From contig NC_058506.1 in the NCBI RefSeq assembly GCF_020382885.2, positions 3,100,001-3,164,000 of the forward strand: a stretch of DNA of 64,000 nt, in the 5' to 3' direction. The translations under genes were made by a program, and so were the position numbers. Each line of letters starts with the position of its first letter. Position 1 is the first letter of the stretch. Positions 46,320-59,046 of this stretch are shown piece by piece. The DNA comes from Scatophagus argus. Lineage: Eukaryota > Chordata > Actinopteri > Scatophagidae. Below the pieces are notes generated by a model. The model was not told where the DNA came from and made no database searches. It saw only the letters and a program-made list of their open reading frames with translations.

Positions 46320-49300
46320 ACATACTGAACTGGTGACACGGATCTTGTGTCTGTGCTGATGTATAGCTCTTCTGTGCTGCTTGCTGAAGATGTGTGAAGC
46401 ATGCATGTTTTAGGATATGTAGTTCTTTGTAGTATTTTTTGGTACTGTCGTCCACCACAAGCTCACTGGTTTTGATGATAATGAGCTTCAGGTGATGAAG
46501 CGCTCTCGGTTACTACGTCGGAGTCTAGATGGATATGAATATGGAAGCATACAACCGTGAAGTCGGGATTTTAGTCATTCCAGAAAACTTGTAGTATTGT
46601 TAGGGCTTGTGTTTTTTTGTTGTTTTTTTTTTTTTCATAGTTGATGGCCTCTTTTAATGCTAAGCCTTACAATGTTAAGCCTCTCAGTCATTTATTAAAA
46701 TGAACAAAAGCAGCCTCCCCACCAAAAAACAAAACTTTTACAGAAACAAACACAAGACATTGACTACATTTAATTTATTAATGTTCTCTTTCTTTACTTA
46801 AGGTTTTTTAACAGTTGAAAACAGTTTTAACAGTTTTGGACAGTGAGGAAAATCAAGACTGCCTTTCCAATTACGATTAGTCTATAAAATACCAAAATGC
46901 TTATTTTTCATTGTACAGGCCAGCTTATATAAGAGAATTCAAAGTCAAAACCACTGACTGGCTCTATAATGATAATAATAGCTTTCTACATGTTTCTTCT
47001 ACTCTTCTTTGACCTGGTTCTGTTGCCAAATTTTCTTGACAAGCTACATCATCCCCATCTTTTTCACACCACACTAGTTGGCCTACACCCAAAGTTAACA
47101 TCTAAATACAGTAAATAAACTCATCAAGTCCAAATCTACCTACATGGAGAGAAAGTTGGCGATGACAGCATTTGTGTTGTTATACAGCATGTATAAAATT
47201 GTTGAGCTTAAATGCTGAAGGTGCATCAACAATTCAATTGGGGGATATATAGGAGGGTTTTCACAGGCACTGTTCCAAGAGGGGGACATCCCAACAAGCG
47301 GCAGTGTCTGTGGGATGTCCCAGCTGTCCCCCGACTGGCAGTTGACTGGCTCACACCTGCTTCTTCCAGTCCCGCTGTATCATTACCAGGCCTGTCTGTG
47401 CAAACAGCATGTAGAACACCCAACCCTGCCACGCACTTGAGGTCTACACTTCAGGCCGCCTACCATCTACACAGATATGTTCTCTAACACTTCTCTCGTC
47501 GTACTGTGTCTTTCCACTTCTTCTACTTTTGGTGCTGCCAGTGTTCAGAGATACAGGCGAGTGGAGTATTGGTTGGTCACAGTGCCCTTGCTCTGAATTG
47601 AAACCCTGTCTCTTGTTACACAGCTGTCTGCTGCCTGTCCTCCAAGTGGGAGGCCTCCAAATTTGTCTCTGTGTAAGTTTCCGCTATCACCACTATGCAG
47701 CATACAGCACCCATTTTGTCTTATGCGTATATTATTGAAATATACTGAAGATCTCTGGATTTTGCAAAGAGGAATATTTGTACAATTCATAATAGGGTTG
47801 GATATCATTTAATCTCCAAGAGGCAAGCAGAATAACCTGCAAAGAAGACACCATATAGAGTGGCTAGCTGCTGACATTTTACCCAAAGCAAATGAAGAAT
47901 GCCAACTGAGAACAGTTATGCAACAGCTCAGTGATATGATGGTGAGTCTTCTGCTCATGTCAGCCACGTCATCTTCACAAGATGCTGAAACGCACTCACG
48001 CACTAGAGCTTGGACACTTTCCAACTTAGGGCATGTATATTCTGCATATTTTTTGATAAATTTCTTATTAAAATTGTCTGACATTGTTATGGGGATAGAT
48101 GAATTATTTAGTTATAATGTGTGAAGTCTCACTACACATTTTCTGAAACCTTAGAGTGTTGAACTTTCTGTCTTCTTATCCCACAGAGCATGTCAGAGGA
48201 AGTGCGCATTAGTTTGGAGCCTTGCAGGACACTTTCATGAAACATATACAGCTTGACCCTTGGAAAGGAATCTGTGCCAACTGCACTGACCTGTGTCAGA
48301 ATAGCACAGTGTCAAGCTGCAGCTGTGTGCAGTGCTGCTCTCTGAGTATTAGATGAGAGCAAATTATGTTCTATTTGTCAGGAAAAGGGAAAATGTACAA
48401 TTTCATTATCTTTGCCTCCAGTAATGGGTAGTGAGGTCCTTCATTATGAAAACCATTTCAACGAAACATGGTTGGAAATGTAACATTATGTGCTTGGCAA
48501 CTAAATACAATGACATCTATAAATAACACCTTTATGGCATACTATATTTACAGCTTCACTCCCACATTAAATTCTACACCTGTCTGCACAGAGCTGCCTG
48601 GGAGATACAGATCCACATACATACCATACACAGTGTATGCATAAAATTATATAAACTTAAAGAAAATAATATAATATAATGAAATTTAAAGGAATATGTT
48701 TTCTCTTAAAGATTTATTTTCAAGATTATATGAGCTTGAGCACAAATAACAGAATACACTTTATCTTCTGACAGCCTAGAGCCTAAAAATACTGGCTGAT
48801 GGCTAAGAAAACCTTTAATTGCAACAGTTTTGGATGATGATCATGTGGTTTTATTATACAAGCAGAACTTTTTTTGCAGGTCTTGGTGGTTTACTTTTTG
48901 CAGTGCACAGTGAAGTGTAGCTAGTTGGTCTTAGTCCATTGAAACTAAAGCTGCCAGGGTCACGTGTACCTAGCGTGGTCAAGGGGAGGTTATAATTATA
49001 CCAGGCTCGCTGTTCCATCTGCCCTCCCTATCAAACATGAGCCCCCGCCCACCCAGGACCCTGATTCAATTTCATCGAGTCAGTTCTCTATCAATCTCAG
49101 ACTTGACCAGATATCTCCTAGCTTTGGCTAAACCCTCCACAAAAAGGAAATCCATTAACTAAATCTTTTTTAAAAAATTATAAAATTAAGCTACACATGT
49201 GACAAATGTGGTCAGTGCAGTGCTGTTGTGGTGCGCAGGAAGCTGTACTGATTTCAGCAACTTAAAATGTTATATTACCACATTATCAGTCAGTGGTGAG

Positions 49301-50820
49301 CTAAAGCACAATTGATATGAAATTTGGTTTGATATGAAAATTGAAGATTATTTTCACAGTATTTCATGACGTGTGCCATGTTGTGCAAATATACTTTTCA
49401 AAGCTTTGCATCAGACTAAAAACAATAGGTATGGCCTTCTCAGAAGGATTAGCTGGACTTAAACACTTTAACACCATGTGCTCTGGAGAATGTTTATTTA
49501 AGCGTAGCAAACGTGTATCAGTGTGTTGTATGAATGAATAAAAGGCCGACATTCCAGAAGCTCAGAATGCAGTATGTGACCATGGATCGTTGCACATGTG
49601 ATGTGACCCCAGCTGATCGTGTACTGTCTAATGTAACGTGCATCTGCACCCGGCTCAGTGCCATAACCCTGGGGAATGTATGTACAGATATATATATATC
49701 ACATTTATTCATTTTCTTATTAGAGACAAGTTTTTCTACTGGCACTATGTTGACCAACTAATGGTAGCCTAGGTGGCTAGCAAGTTTGGTTAGCTCACCA
49801 GCTACAGTAATTTACTAGGCCTAGTCAAGGCCTAGACTAGGATAGTCAAACATTCTGCAAAGACTCACAGATTAATTTCCATGGCATTTTCTGGTATGAT
49901 CAAACCTTAAAGCCCAATGGAACCCTAATGTCCAAGAAAAAGCTTCTCCAGAAAATGTTTTCATAGGCAGTTCTCTATGTGGCCAATAAACTTGGCTTTA
50001 TGTGTTAAAATCTGTGGCTTGTCCCTTTAAGCATTAAATCAGTAATTTTATCAGAGGGGATTCTTCTTTGTCCACTAACAGCAGAGCTAATGTGAGTACC
50101 ATCCCTCCTGTAAGAGTAAAAGTGTTTGTTCAACTGCTTCACTACTTTGAGATGATTAACTGGTGAATTATCAGGCAGCCAGAGTTCACCTCTAACATGT
50201 TGTGGATAGGAAATCTACAATACACCAGGGCACAAGGGTAAATGACAGGTGTTGAGTCAAATATAGGCACACACAGACATAACCAGGTGGGGAAGTTATC
50301 ATAGCCTGTCTCTGTGCCTGCACCATGCAGTCATTGGTTCTAGTCCATGGTTTTAAATGTTTTTTTGTTTTTGTTTTTTCAAACATACATTCTGATAAGT
50401 GTCCATGCAAACTCATTATATGATTCCTGTGAAATACATTTTAATGGCTGTGAGCTATAAACAAAGTTACTTTGAGACAATAAAAATTAATCGTCACCAT
50501 AGATGAGCCTTAGTCTGACTGCAGAGAGTTTAAGAAGTCATATTATGTTTTCAAACTTTTCTCCATCCAGTGGAACATGTCTAAAAAGTGCTAGCTGAGA
50601 TCATATTACAGAATGTCTATTACATAATGTTACAGCATGTTTCCCAACATCTCCACAGCCTGTAGCCTCAGACAAAGAACACTTTAAACACAAAGCTTTT
50701 GCATCATGTTTAAATGTATTACACACCTACTTTTTTCTATTCTAAGAGTATGTACGCAGAGTGGAACTATAAAATAGTTCAGCGTATTGCCCTGCAGTAC
50801 TTCACTATTCAGACACAGCA
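46320..50820. other. Intergenic region upstream of ckm, no gene seen
   Basis: No recognisable exons. A more GC-rich stretch at 47240-47740 has overlapping open frames on both strands without family likeness; it holds the E-box cluster listed below. The rest is AT-rich. Confidence 0.5.
47321..47359 (+). promoter_or_regulatory. Triple E-box cluster, candidate ckm muscle enhancer
   Basis: Three E-boxes lie within 39 bp: CAGCTG (47321-47326), CAGTTG (47339-47344) and CACCTG (47354-47359), about 2.3 kb upstream of the ckm start. CAGCTG and CACCTG are the forms preferred by MyoD/E-protein dimers, and the mammalian CKM enhancer also depends on paired upstream E-boxes. Function is inferred from motif density and position. 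Confidence 0.35.
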
Positions 50821-50823
50821 TCT

Positions 50824-50838
50824 ACTGCCCCCTGTTGC
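50824..50838 (-). promoter_or_regulatory. Candidate CTCF motif (minus strand)
   Basis: The reverse complement GCAACAGGGGGCAGT resembles the common CTCF form CCANNAGGGGGCAGT. It lies 5.8 kb upstream of ckm and points back toward it, opposite to the motif at 39988. Confidence 0.4.
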
Positions 50839-50839
50839 C

Positions 50840-53030
50840 TCTCTGGCGCTCTGCCAGCCATAAACCCCATTGGCTCTAGGCTCTTATTATGTCATCAGCA
50901 GCTGAAGAATGAAAGCACATAAATTGAAACTATATCTGCTATTTTCAATTGATGAACAACATCTATTTGACTTCCTAAAGTTTAAAGCATATACAATATT
51001 GTAGAAAAGCTCCAGAATCCAGTGTGTGCGTTACACCAACCCATCCGACGCTTGGCATTGTACTTTGGTGATGTGAGGCTTGCATGCAGATGCTCGCCAT
51101 GGAAACCCATTACATGAAGATGTACTGATATTAATGCCAGTGGAAGTTTGGACGTCTTCAGCTATGGGATCTGCAGACGACTGGCGACTTTGACGCACCG
51201 TGCGCCGTAGCGCGCTCGGAGACCCCGCTCTGTGATTTTACGTGGTCTTCCTCTGGCTGAGTTGCTGCTGCTCCTAAACACTTCTACTTTCCAGCAATGC
51301 CACTTACAGTTGACCATGTAATATCTAGCAGGGATGAAATTTCAGTGAGGCATCCCATCGCAATGACCCATTGTTTTCACAAATGTTTATAAATGCAGAC
51401 TGCATGGCTTGATTTTATATACCTGCTGCGTTGGAGCTGATTAAAATACCTATATTTAATAATAAAGAGGTGTGTCCCAATATTTTCGTTCATATAGCGT
51501 AAGATCAATCTGAGTTCACTGTTAATTACAGTTAGAAAAAAATGGACATACTGCTACAATCCACAAGGTGGAGACATTTGAAAAGTATTGGATGTGTTTG
51601 TTGACGCTGCGCTTCTCTGTCACCTTTGCAGAAGTGTTGCTTTAAATGTAGGTATTTGAAAGAAATCCCATATCCCACTCAGCAGCCAAATTATGGAGAT
51701 CAAAAGCATGTGTGACAGGCTGACAAGGTGCAGTGTGTGCTGTACACTGAAAAGACAAGAGCTATCTAGTCTGTCAGTAAGGTCAGTTAAAAGCATCTGC
51801 TGGCAGTTGGAGACTATGGTGATTTAGAACATCCTTCTTTATCCATTCACAATAAAGAATATTTTCACCCTGCAATAGATCCACACACCTCAGTTTGGGA
51901 ACCGTTGGTTTACATGTAGGTAGTAAAAAGAAATACATGCATTTGACATGAAACAGTTCTGTGGTATATATAAACCAGGCCATTGCACAAATCTGATAAA
52001 GCAAAAGCATTATGATTAATAATATGGGCTTCTCCTTTAAACAAAACTCACATGCATTGGAGTTTCAAGAGTCTTCCCTGCCAGGAGTCAGAGCAGTATT
52101 TCATCAGGTGATACAGTGATCCATATCTTCTTAAAGCCTATGTGTTGTTTACAGATAACCTGCTAAAGTAAAATAAAAGATAAAAAGTCCTACAGCAAAG
52201 CAGCTCGGGTTGATAAATGTCAGACCTTTCACTTGGAAAAATTCGCATTTTACATATGAATCAACGCTAAATGACGCTTGCATGAATTCATCTCAGTAGT
52301 GCAAAGGTCAGGGCTGTCATGTCTCCACAATGGTCCTGTGATGATGGAGTGATTACAGAAGGCCAAAGTGCTTGGGAAACAAATGAATGAACAGACAGGC
52401 TGCACCCACTGACTCATAAAACTGTAGAATATCAGAGATTCAGAGGTGTGTTCTGCTTTTCTGAGTTTTCAACTGGAATACTTACAAATACTAAATAAAA
52501 TAAGTGGTTAAATGAACTGATACAATTTAAAACAATTTGTATAGTGATTAATTATACTTAAATTAAAGTGAGACTAATTAAAATGCAATGTAAAATGTTA
52601 CTACAATTACTTTTAGATTTTGTTATTCCTTTTGCCATTTCGTCCTCTCACACCCCAGCTGGCAGGTCATTTGTCTTCCACTTTACAGTTAGTGTAACAC
52701 TTTCACTTTTATCTGAACCCCAAAGCCAACAGACTGCAGATTATCGGACAGTGTATAAAGCTATACGCTTCCCCTATAGCCTTCATTCTGTTGATATAAA
52801 AAGAAAAGGAACCAAAGCTTCAGATAAATAAAACAAAGATGAATGAACTGAGCTACAGCCTTGGCCAGTGGCTTTCGAAGTGGGATTTGAGGACCCCCGG
52901 GGCTCCTTGATGGAGTTCCAGCGGGTTCCAAGCAAAACAGGGTTTATTCTCACCACTATTCATCCATAAGTTACACACTACGAAAATATATGACTATTTT
53001 AGTCATGAGTTCCATACGCTATTGTGTAAT
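50840..53030. other. Intergenic, no gene seen
   Basis: A CpG-richer patch at 51170-51250 (GACGCACCGTGCGCCGTAGCGCGC) and an RFX-like CTCGCCATGGAAACC near 51095 suggest a regulatory element. No coding exon or transcript start could be defined. A hAT-like start CAGTGGCTTTCGAAGTGGG at 52867 has no matching end. Confidence 0.4.
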
Positions 53031-53263
53031 AAAAGATATAAAAGCAAAAATCTGAACACTTTCATTTTTAAACAATTTATTGTTTTATCATTATTCCATT
53101 AGGCTCCACTGGAAACACTATCAAACTACTGTGGCTTTAAGAGGCCAGGGAGCCGCGTGGTTTGCCTCGGGTGTGGCGTAGTTCACAGACTATAAGACGA
53201 ATCCTCACAGACTTCCTGGATGGAGTCACAGAGATATCACAACACAGAGAGTTCGGTAGCGCC

Positions 53264-56200
53264 ATGTCTGCCTCTGAATGGAAGAAGCGATGCGAGGCCG
53301 AGTACGGTCTGCAGGGCGCTCCGATGCCCGACAGCGTAGACTGGAAGTCCGTGTTTGAAGCCAAACCTTTCGGGAGAAATTTACTGAAGAACCCTTCGCC
53401 TCACGGTACCACAACACTATCAGGAACATGACTCGTTCTGTTCAGTACTGATCCAGAGACAGTGATCACAGATCAGTGGTACTGATTTACGGTGGGATTG
53501 GGGTTCAGTGCTGGTGTTGATGTCATGTACATGTCATGTTGCAGTAACTTGAGTACTGATGTTTCACAGTTGACTTTAGATTGTTTCCAGAGTTTTTAGA
53601 TTTCCTTTTACTGATCTGTTTGGAGCCGTTAGTAACCACAAAGTATTTCACTCTTAAAATGTTGAAGTGGTTTCAGTGTTTTGTACCAACCAGTAGGTTT
53701 CAGTAACAAGTGGAGTAACTGAGCCAATAACTGCAGTTTTCTGCAACCTGACCAGTGGTTTTGGGGAAGTATAATGCAAGACTGAACTTTGATGTTGTCA
53801 AAATGATCCTTCCTGTCTTCAGTTTGGCTTTGATGGTCACTGTTTATTTGGTGGGGTCTACAGTGGTGTACATTTAGCACTGCAGCCTCTATAATCAGTA
53901 GATGATTATTGTAATGCAAACCATAGTGCTCAGGTACCCACACTGAAGGACAACTGTCTGTCTGTGATCATGTCAGTGTAAGAACAGTACCTCCATTAAC
54001 AAAGCAAGCAAGCTGTATCATATGAGTACACAAGAGTATTGGTTAACTCTTATTTGTATGATGTATTTGCATCACTTGTCATAAGTGTATTATATCAAGC
54101 GTATCAAGTTGGTTTGCTGTGTTCCTTATCCTTCCTTATCTATCTTAAATGTGAGTTAATTTTAAGGCGCCAATTCATCAAATAATTTTCCCACAGGCCA
54201 TTTGTCGCATGGAGCCATGCAGATCATGTTGATTTTATTTGCTGGGGTAGAGAGATTTCCACTAAGACTGAGTACAGGACTGGAATTTTGTGGTCTCAGG
54301 GGCATCTAAAATTGTGTTTGAAATGCTCAACATCAATGTGTGTTTTTTTTAAGCTATAAGGAAAATATTTCCAAGATATCTAAGTGTCTACATGTAAAGT
54401 GAATCAGGAAGAAAGCAACCAGTATGTGGTGGAATAAGCCTTTAAGAGGTGTGTGTACAGATTATTTAGGACCTCATTTAACTGTTAAAGGTTTATTTTG
54501 CTGAATTTTCTGTTAAATCTATGATCAATAAGTTTGATTCTATAGGTCCAATTCAGTTTATAATGAGTAACAGGGGTGGGTCGATAGGTTTCTTTATTGC
54601 TTGTTACCTGAAGTTAGTCTAGGTAATTGATTTCCATGTTGTCATCTTTGTGGGAAGCAAAAGAATGCAAGTGACAAAGCCGGATTTTTCACTGACTAAT
54701 GCTTAGATGTACTTTCCACACAGAGACACACCTAGTGACCCTGACAGAAAGATATTTCTAGCTTTGTGACATTTGCAGCGGGATTACGTTGGCTTCACTG
54801 GGTGTGGATCATTAACAGTTGTCCTTTTGTCTTATTTTTCCTCAGGTTTGAGCAAGGACTCCCCTCCACCTGAACCTCAGCAGTCTCAAGTGTTAATACG
54901 TGGACCTCCGCGTTTTCAACCCAACGGTGAGAGACAGGAGTGCTGAGCGTATTTCGCAGCAAATGCAAACGAAAGAAAATTGACATTGTGTAAAATCTTG
55001 GTGACTCACAGGTGACTTCAGCGGCTGGACCACAAGCACGGAAGTCCTCCCTTATGACACCAGCGGCATCCCAGAGGGCGTTGCAATCTGTGCATTGCCT
55101 CAGTACAGGTGGGTATTACTGGGAGTCAGATGTCAGGTCAGAGTACAACTTGAAAAAAGTTTATCCCACATAATGAGCATGTGGTAAATGTGACTTCTGT
55201 CTGCTGCTTCTTGTCCTCAGCTGGTTCTCCATGGAGCAGGTTGTGGACCTGAAGGCAGAGGGACTGTGGGAAGAGCTGCTCGATGATTTTCAGCCTGAAA
55301 TAGTCATCCAAGACTGGTGGGTTGGTTAACACCCACCTCACTCATCTCCCACCTCCGCACCTCATAACAGACCATGTGTGATTACTTGTCACTGTGGCCT
55401 TAGCAGCTTTGTTGGTACACATGCAGATGACATCATGCACGTGTTTCACTGTCTGTGCATTTGTGCATGTGTCAGATAGGTTTGTCTTGTAACATGTTCT
55501 TGCATGAGGAGGTGGCCCACATGTTTTTGTATAGATAAAGTAAACAGAGCTGTGATTTGGAGTTGTTTGAACTACCTTTTACCACTTTATGTGTTTAAGC
55601 TTTGCATCAAAGTGAAAACCCCTTTTGATCGTACATTAACATAATTAATCAAATGTTTATAACTAATAACATTGTATACTTTGTAATCTTTTTTTTTCAT
55701 GGCAGCATAAACAGCACAGGGGACCAAATTTTTTAAAATCTTATTTGGGCCACTTTCATATGTGGTCCTAAATCAGATATGGATCTGAACGGCCAGATCA
55801 GGATTCATGTGGTTTTTCTCCCACTGAGCATGCTCACATCATTGTCACATCATTGTTCAGCAGCAGCGTTAGACAAATCCACTTGTGGAGGATTGTGGAA
55901 GATGTTTCAATCAAAGCCCTTTTTTGACAGACTGTCAGTATTGTTACCACAGCAAACTATTCAGGAAATGAATATTGCACCGCAGTTTTATTCATTTTGA
56001 TGATGGACTGTCGTTCTAATGGCATTTTCTGTTATTTAGCACCATGCTTGCTGTTAATGTGGGGTCAGGGTACAGATTCGTTCACATAGATGTCAGACTC
56101 CGGTCACATGTGAACAGTCACTGCAAAACGATCACAGCTGGGTTACTTTTATCCACATTGTGAACATAGGCTAATAGGACTATGATAGAACTGTTTATCT

Positions 56201-56941
56201 CTGTCTTCTGTAGCACGAACAAATAGAAATATTCTTTTTTACTTGTTATTCAATTGATGAAATTATCATTTCACCAGTTATCATTTTATTATTTTTCAAC
56301 GATGCATTGAAAAATAGATATGTATGTTAACACTTAGAGGTTCCTAAACAGTCAGTATTTTTCCAAAAAAATGCCCCACTAATTTCCTCAGAACAGATCT
56401 CTAGAAAGATCTTTGTCATTTGGGACTAAAAGGAAAATAGGACTTTCCTCCAGGGAAAGCTTCACTTTCTGCGAAGCTCCTTTGGTAAAATTTCAAAACT
56501 ATACATTATGATTTCTTCTCACCGTAAACGTCTGATTGTCTGTCATTTTGACAGGTATGAGGAGAGTCAGCTGCATAAGTCCATCTACCAGCTGCATGTC
56601 AAATTACTGGGTGCAGATAAGAGTACAGTGATCTCCGAATACTCTGTTAGCCCGACTGAGGACCTCAGCACTTACTCACACACGTGGAAGGAGGTGAGTT
56701 ACTAAGTTCTCCATCAGGTACAGTGATCTGTCTCTGTTGAAGGGCTAGCATTCAGTGTTTTACTGTATGTCTCTCTGTTGGCCTGCAGGTGTCACATGTG
56801 TTCTCTGGCTATGGACCTGGGGTGAGATATGTCCATTTCCTGCACCGACTGAAGAACAGCTTCTTGAATGACTTCTTCCCCACATTGTTCACTGGCAGCT
56901 CAGTGATTGTCAGACTGCCCCAAAACCAGCTCCTGGTCTGA
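53264..56941 (+). CDS. nccrp1: NCCRP1-type FBA-domain protein (FBXO50-like)
   Basis: Homologue of non-specific cytotoxic cell receptor protein 1, a member of the FBXO2/6/17/27/44 sugar-binding F-box family that keeps the FBA domain but lacks a clear F-box. Its cellular role is debated (fish cytotoxic-cell receptor versus intracellular, ubiquitin-linked protein). Exons: 53264-53405, 54846-54926, 55012-55108, 55221-55316, 56555-56693, 56789-56941, totalling 708 nt or 235 aa; every junction is in phase. The N-terminus [10 protein letters not shown] leads to [16 protein letters not shown] Pro-rich linker (48-74) follows, then the FBA domain from about 75 with [29 protein letters not shown] and [20 protein letters not shown]. 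There is no signal peptide or membrane segment, so the product is probably cytosolic. The start has G at -3 and no earlier in-frame ATG. A TATAAAAG at 53037-53044 is a possible promoter. The exon 1 donor (G/GTACCA) is weak. Confidence 0.92.
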
Positions 56942-57054
56942 ATCCCACTGAAACTATGCAGATATAGTTGCATCCTAATGATGGAACATTACAAAGTTAT
57001 TTTGGGGGTTGGTTTTAAATAGTTTTAATATTGCATTATTGGCATTATTTTCAA

Positions 57055-57060
57055 AATAAA
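57055..57060 (+). terminator. nccrp1: nccrp1 polyadenylation signal
   Basis: AATAAA 114 nt after the stop codon, with a second AATAAA some 20 nt later and a GT/T-rich stretch (TTCACAGTTGGTTGTTCC) downstream. Confidence 0.7.
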
Positions 57061-57089
57061 ACTGGTTTCTGCAATAATAAAAAGCATTT

Positions 57090-58790
57090 TTTTTATTTCA
57101 CAGTTGGTTGTTCCTTTTAATCAGTGAAACTTGTGTCTGGAAAAAAAAGCAGTCTTCATGAGGTGGACATACTTTATACTCTGTTTCCACTATCTATGCA
57201 CCCTCACTCATTATTTTTTGGTATACTTTGTCTAATGTAAGTGGTGGGTTTTTGTCTGTGTGCACAATGGACAGTTCACGTTACTGTGGAGGAGGATCCT
57301 GTGATGCAAATGAATCAATAAAAACTGGGATAGTTTTAACTGGCTTACACATATGAAGTAAGTATTAATTGCAGTAACGGCATTTAGACTGCTTCCCTAT
57401 AAACCTTGCTTTCACTATGTGTTTCTGTCTTCCATCGAGCATGAAGTAAAATGAAGCAATCCAGCCAGGCTGTCAGACTGGCACCTTTTCTGTCTGCTTC
57501 CTTGTCTCGAACAAAGACTAAAAGACTGTATATATGATATGATATAAAGATAATACAGTTTATTTTTATAAGATTTTGTTTTCTCAACAAAGTAGAATAC
57601 AAAACACTGCACTTCACTGTCACACTTTTGAAAAAGGGATTGATGCCAGTAACCATTTCAGCAACAAGCCATTAAGCTGTGATCTAAAGCTCTCCCACCG
57701 CTGGCACACCACAGGATGTTGCTGTGTACCAGTTTCACCCCTGAACTTTGTGCTCTTCCCTGCTGAATGTAAATCAAAGGTCTGGATTAGATTTCTGTCT
57801 TGCATGTTTTGTGTTAATCAGTCCAAATTTTGCAAATCAGTCCAGGAAATACATTTACTTGCTTGTGTTATTTCTAATTTTAAAATGTCAGAATTATTTT
57901 TAACATAATCATACATTTTGTTCTGAGCTGTCATTCAGTGCATATCTCAAGCATAATTTATGATGCCAGTCTCTATGGGTGCTTAAGCTAAGTGCTTTAT
58001 ATATCAGTTACTGTATAAGCCATCGATAAAACAGCTTCTGGGGTTCCAGTATTTGACTGATCAGACCATCTAACCACTTCCAAAAAAATGATGAGACTTG
58101 ATGATCATCTTACAGTAATAACTCATTAACTTTTAGAAACTGCAGACTTTGAGGCTTATTAGAAAGTGAGATACCATGAGCATTAATTTTAGCATGTAAC
58201 ATTTATAACTGCAGTATTACAAAACTGAAATGATCAGTATCTTACTTATTCTTACTTATTTAGTATTCTTAGTAATGTCTTTAAATAGGCTGGCCTTCTC
58301 CACAAAACCATAACTTAAGCAATAAAACAATAATTATAACCTAAAAGTGAGTATATATGTCACAATAGATATGTTTTTAACTAGTCACACTGGACTAAGT
58401 TGAAATAAACCCACTTACACTTCGTACATTCAAGAAAAAAATACTTCAGCCTTCTTACTGAGCCTATTGTCAGTCGATATACGATTTAGACGATATATCG
58501 ATTAATAAACTGTAAATATGTCCGGAGTAGAATAAAGACGACTGACCGGCTCTTTATACACAGATCTATCAGCTTTGCCGTTGTGCCCTTTTCACTGCTT
58601 GTGCTGCCTTCAAACATCCCTCGAAAACAACTCGGATAAGATGTTCATAAAAACACAAACAAACAAAAAAAACAAACGAAAACAAAATAAGCCATTTATC
58701 ACCGTGCTCCTGGAATAAAAACGAGCTTTTAAAGCTTATACTCACAGCGTACTCACTGACCACCATATTTCTGTTATTATTTTCGACCAT
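57090..58790. other. Intergenic, no gene seen
   Basis: AT-rich. Open frames at 57384-57908 on both strands overlap each other and show no family likeness. Confidence 0.5.
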
Positions 58791-59046
58791 AAACACTTAG
58801 CCTGAATCAGCGTCAACAAATCGCTTTCACAGTTTCACTTGGGAGGAGACAGTGAACGCAGCACGTCATTCGCCGCGTGGGCTCACAGCATCACCACCGT
58901 TAGTTAACGGCAATGTGAGTTAACGGGAAAGTTCACTTTGTGAATTCAGCTGTGTGTCGAGACGGGGATAGTTTTACCACGCGTGTGTTCCCAGACTTTC
59001 AGAAGCAATGCCAGCCTGTGGTGGAGCCGTGCCATAAACTAAAAGG
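58791..59046 (+). promoter_or_regulatory. Putative CpG promoter and first non-coding exon of an unidentified gene
   Basis: A CpG-rich patch (GCACGTCATTCGCCGCGTGG, about 58858-58880) is followed by a segment ending in a good donor, AACTAAAAG/GTAAGAAA (59046/59047). There is no in-frame ATG that survives: the one near 59008 stops after nine codons. This looks like a 5' UTR exon whose gene continues to the right, beyond the window. On the minus strand a donor-like GTGAGTATAAG (about 58736-58746) follows a short frame starting at 58796, so the promoter could be bidirectional. The gene cannot be named. Confidence 0.4.

Noticed and set aside
47212..47808. Several frames of 68-91 codons in a GC-richer stretch
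   Set aside because: They overlap on both strands, have no splice-site support and no recognisable protein likeness. The region is listed only as a possible enhancer.
52867..53110. hAT-like MITE suggested by CAGTGG...CCACTG
   Set aside because: The 8-bp flanks do not match and the inverted ends agree over only six bases.
53137..53429. Minus-strand frames and a longer plus-strand frame starting at a TTG (53162)
   Set aside because: The minus frames are antisense to nccrp1 exon 1. The longer plus frame has no ATG before 53264.
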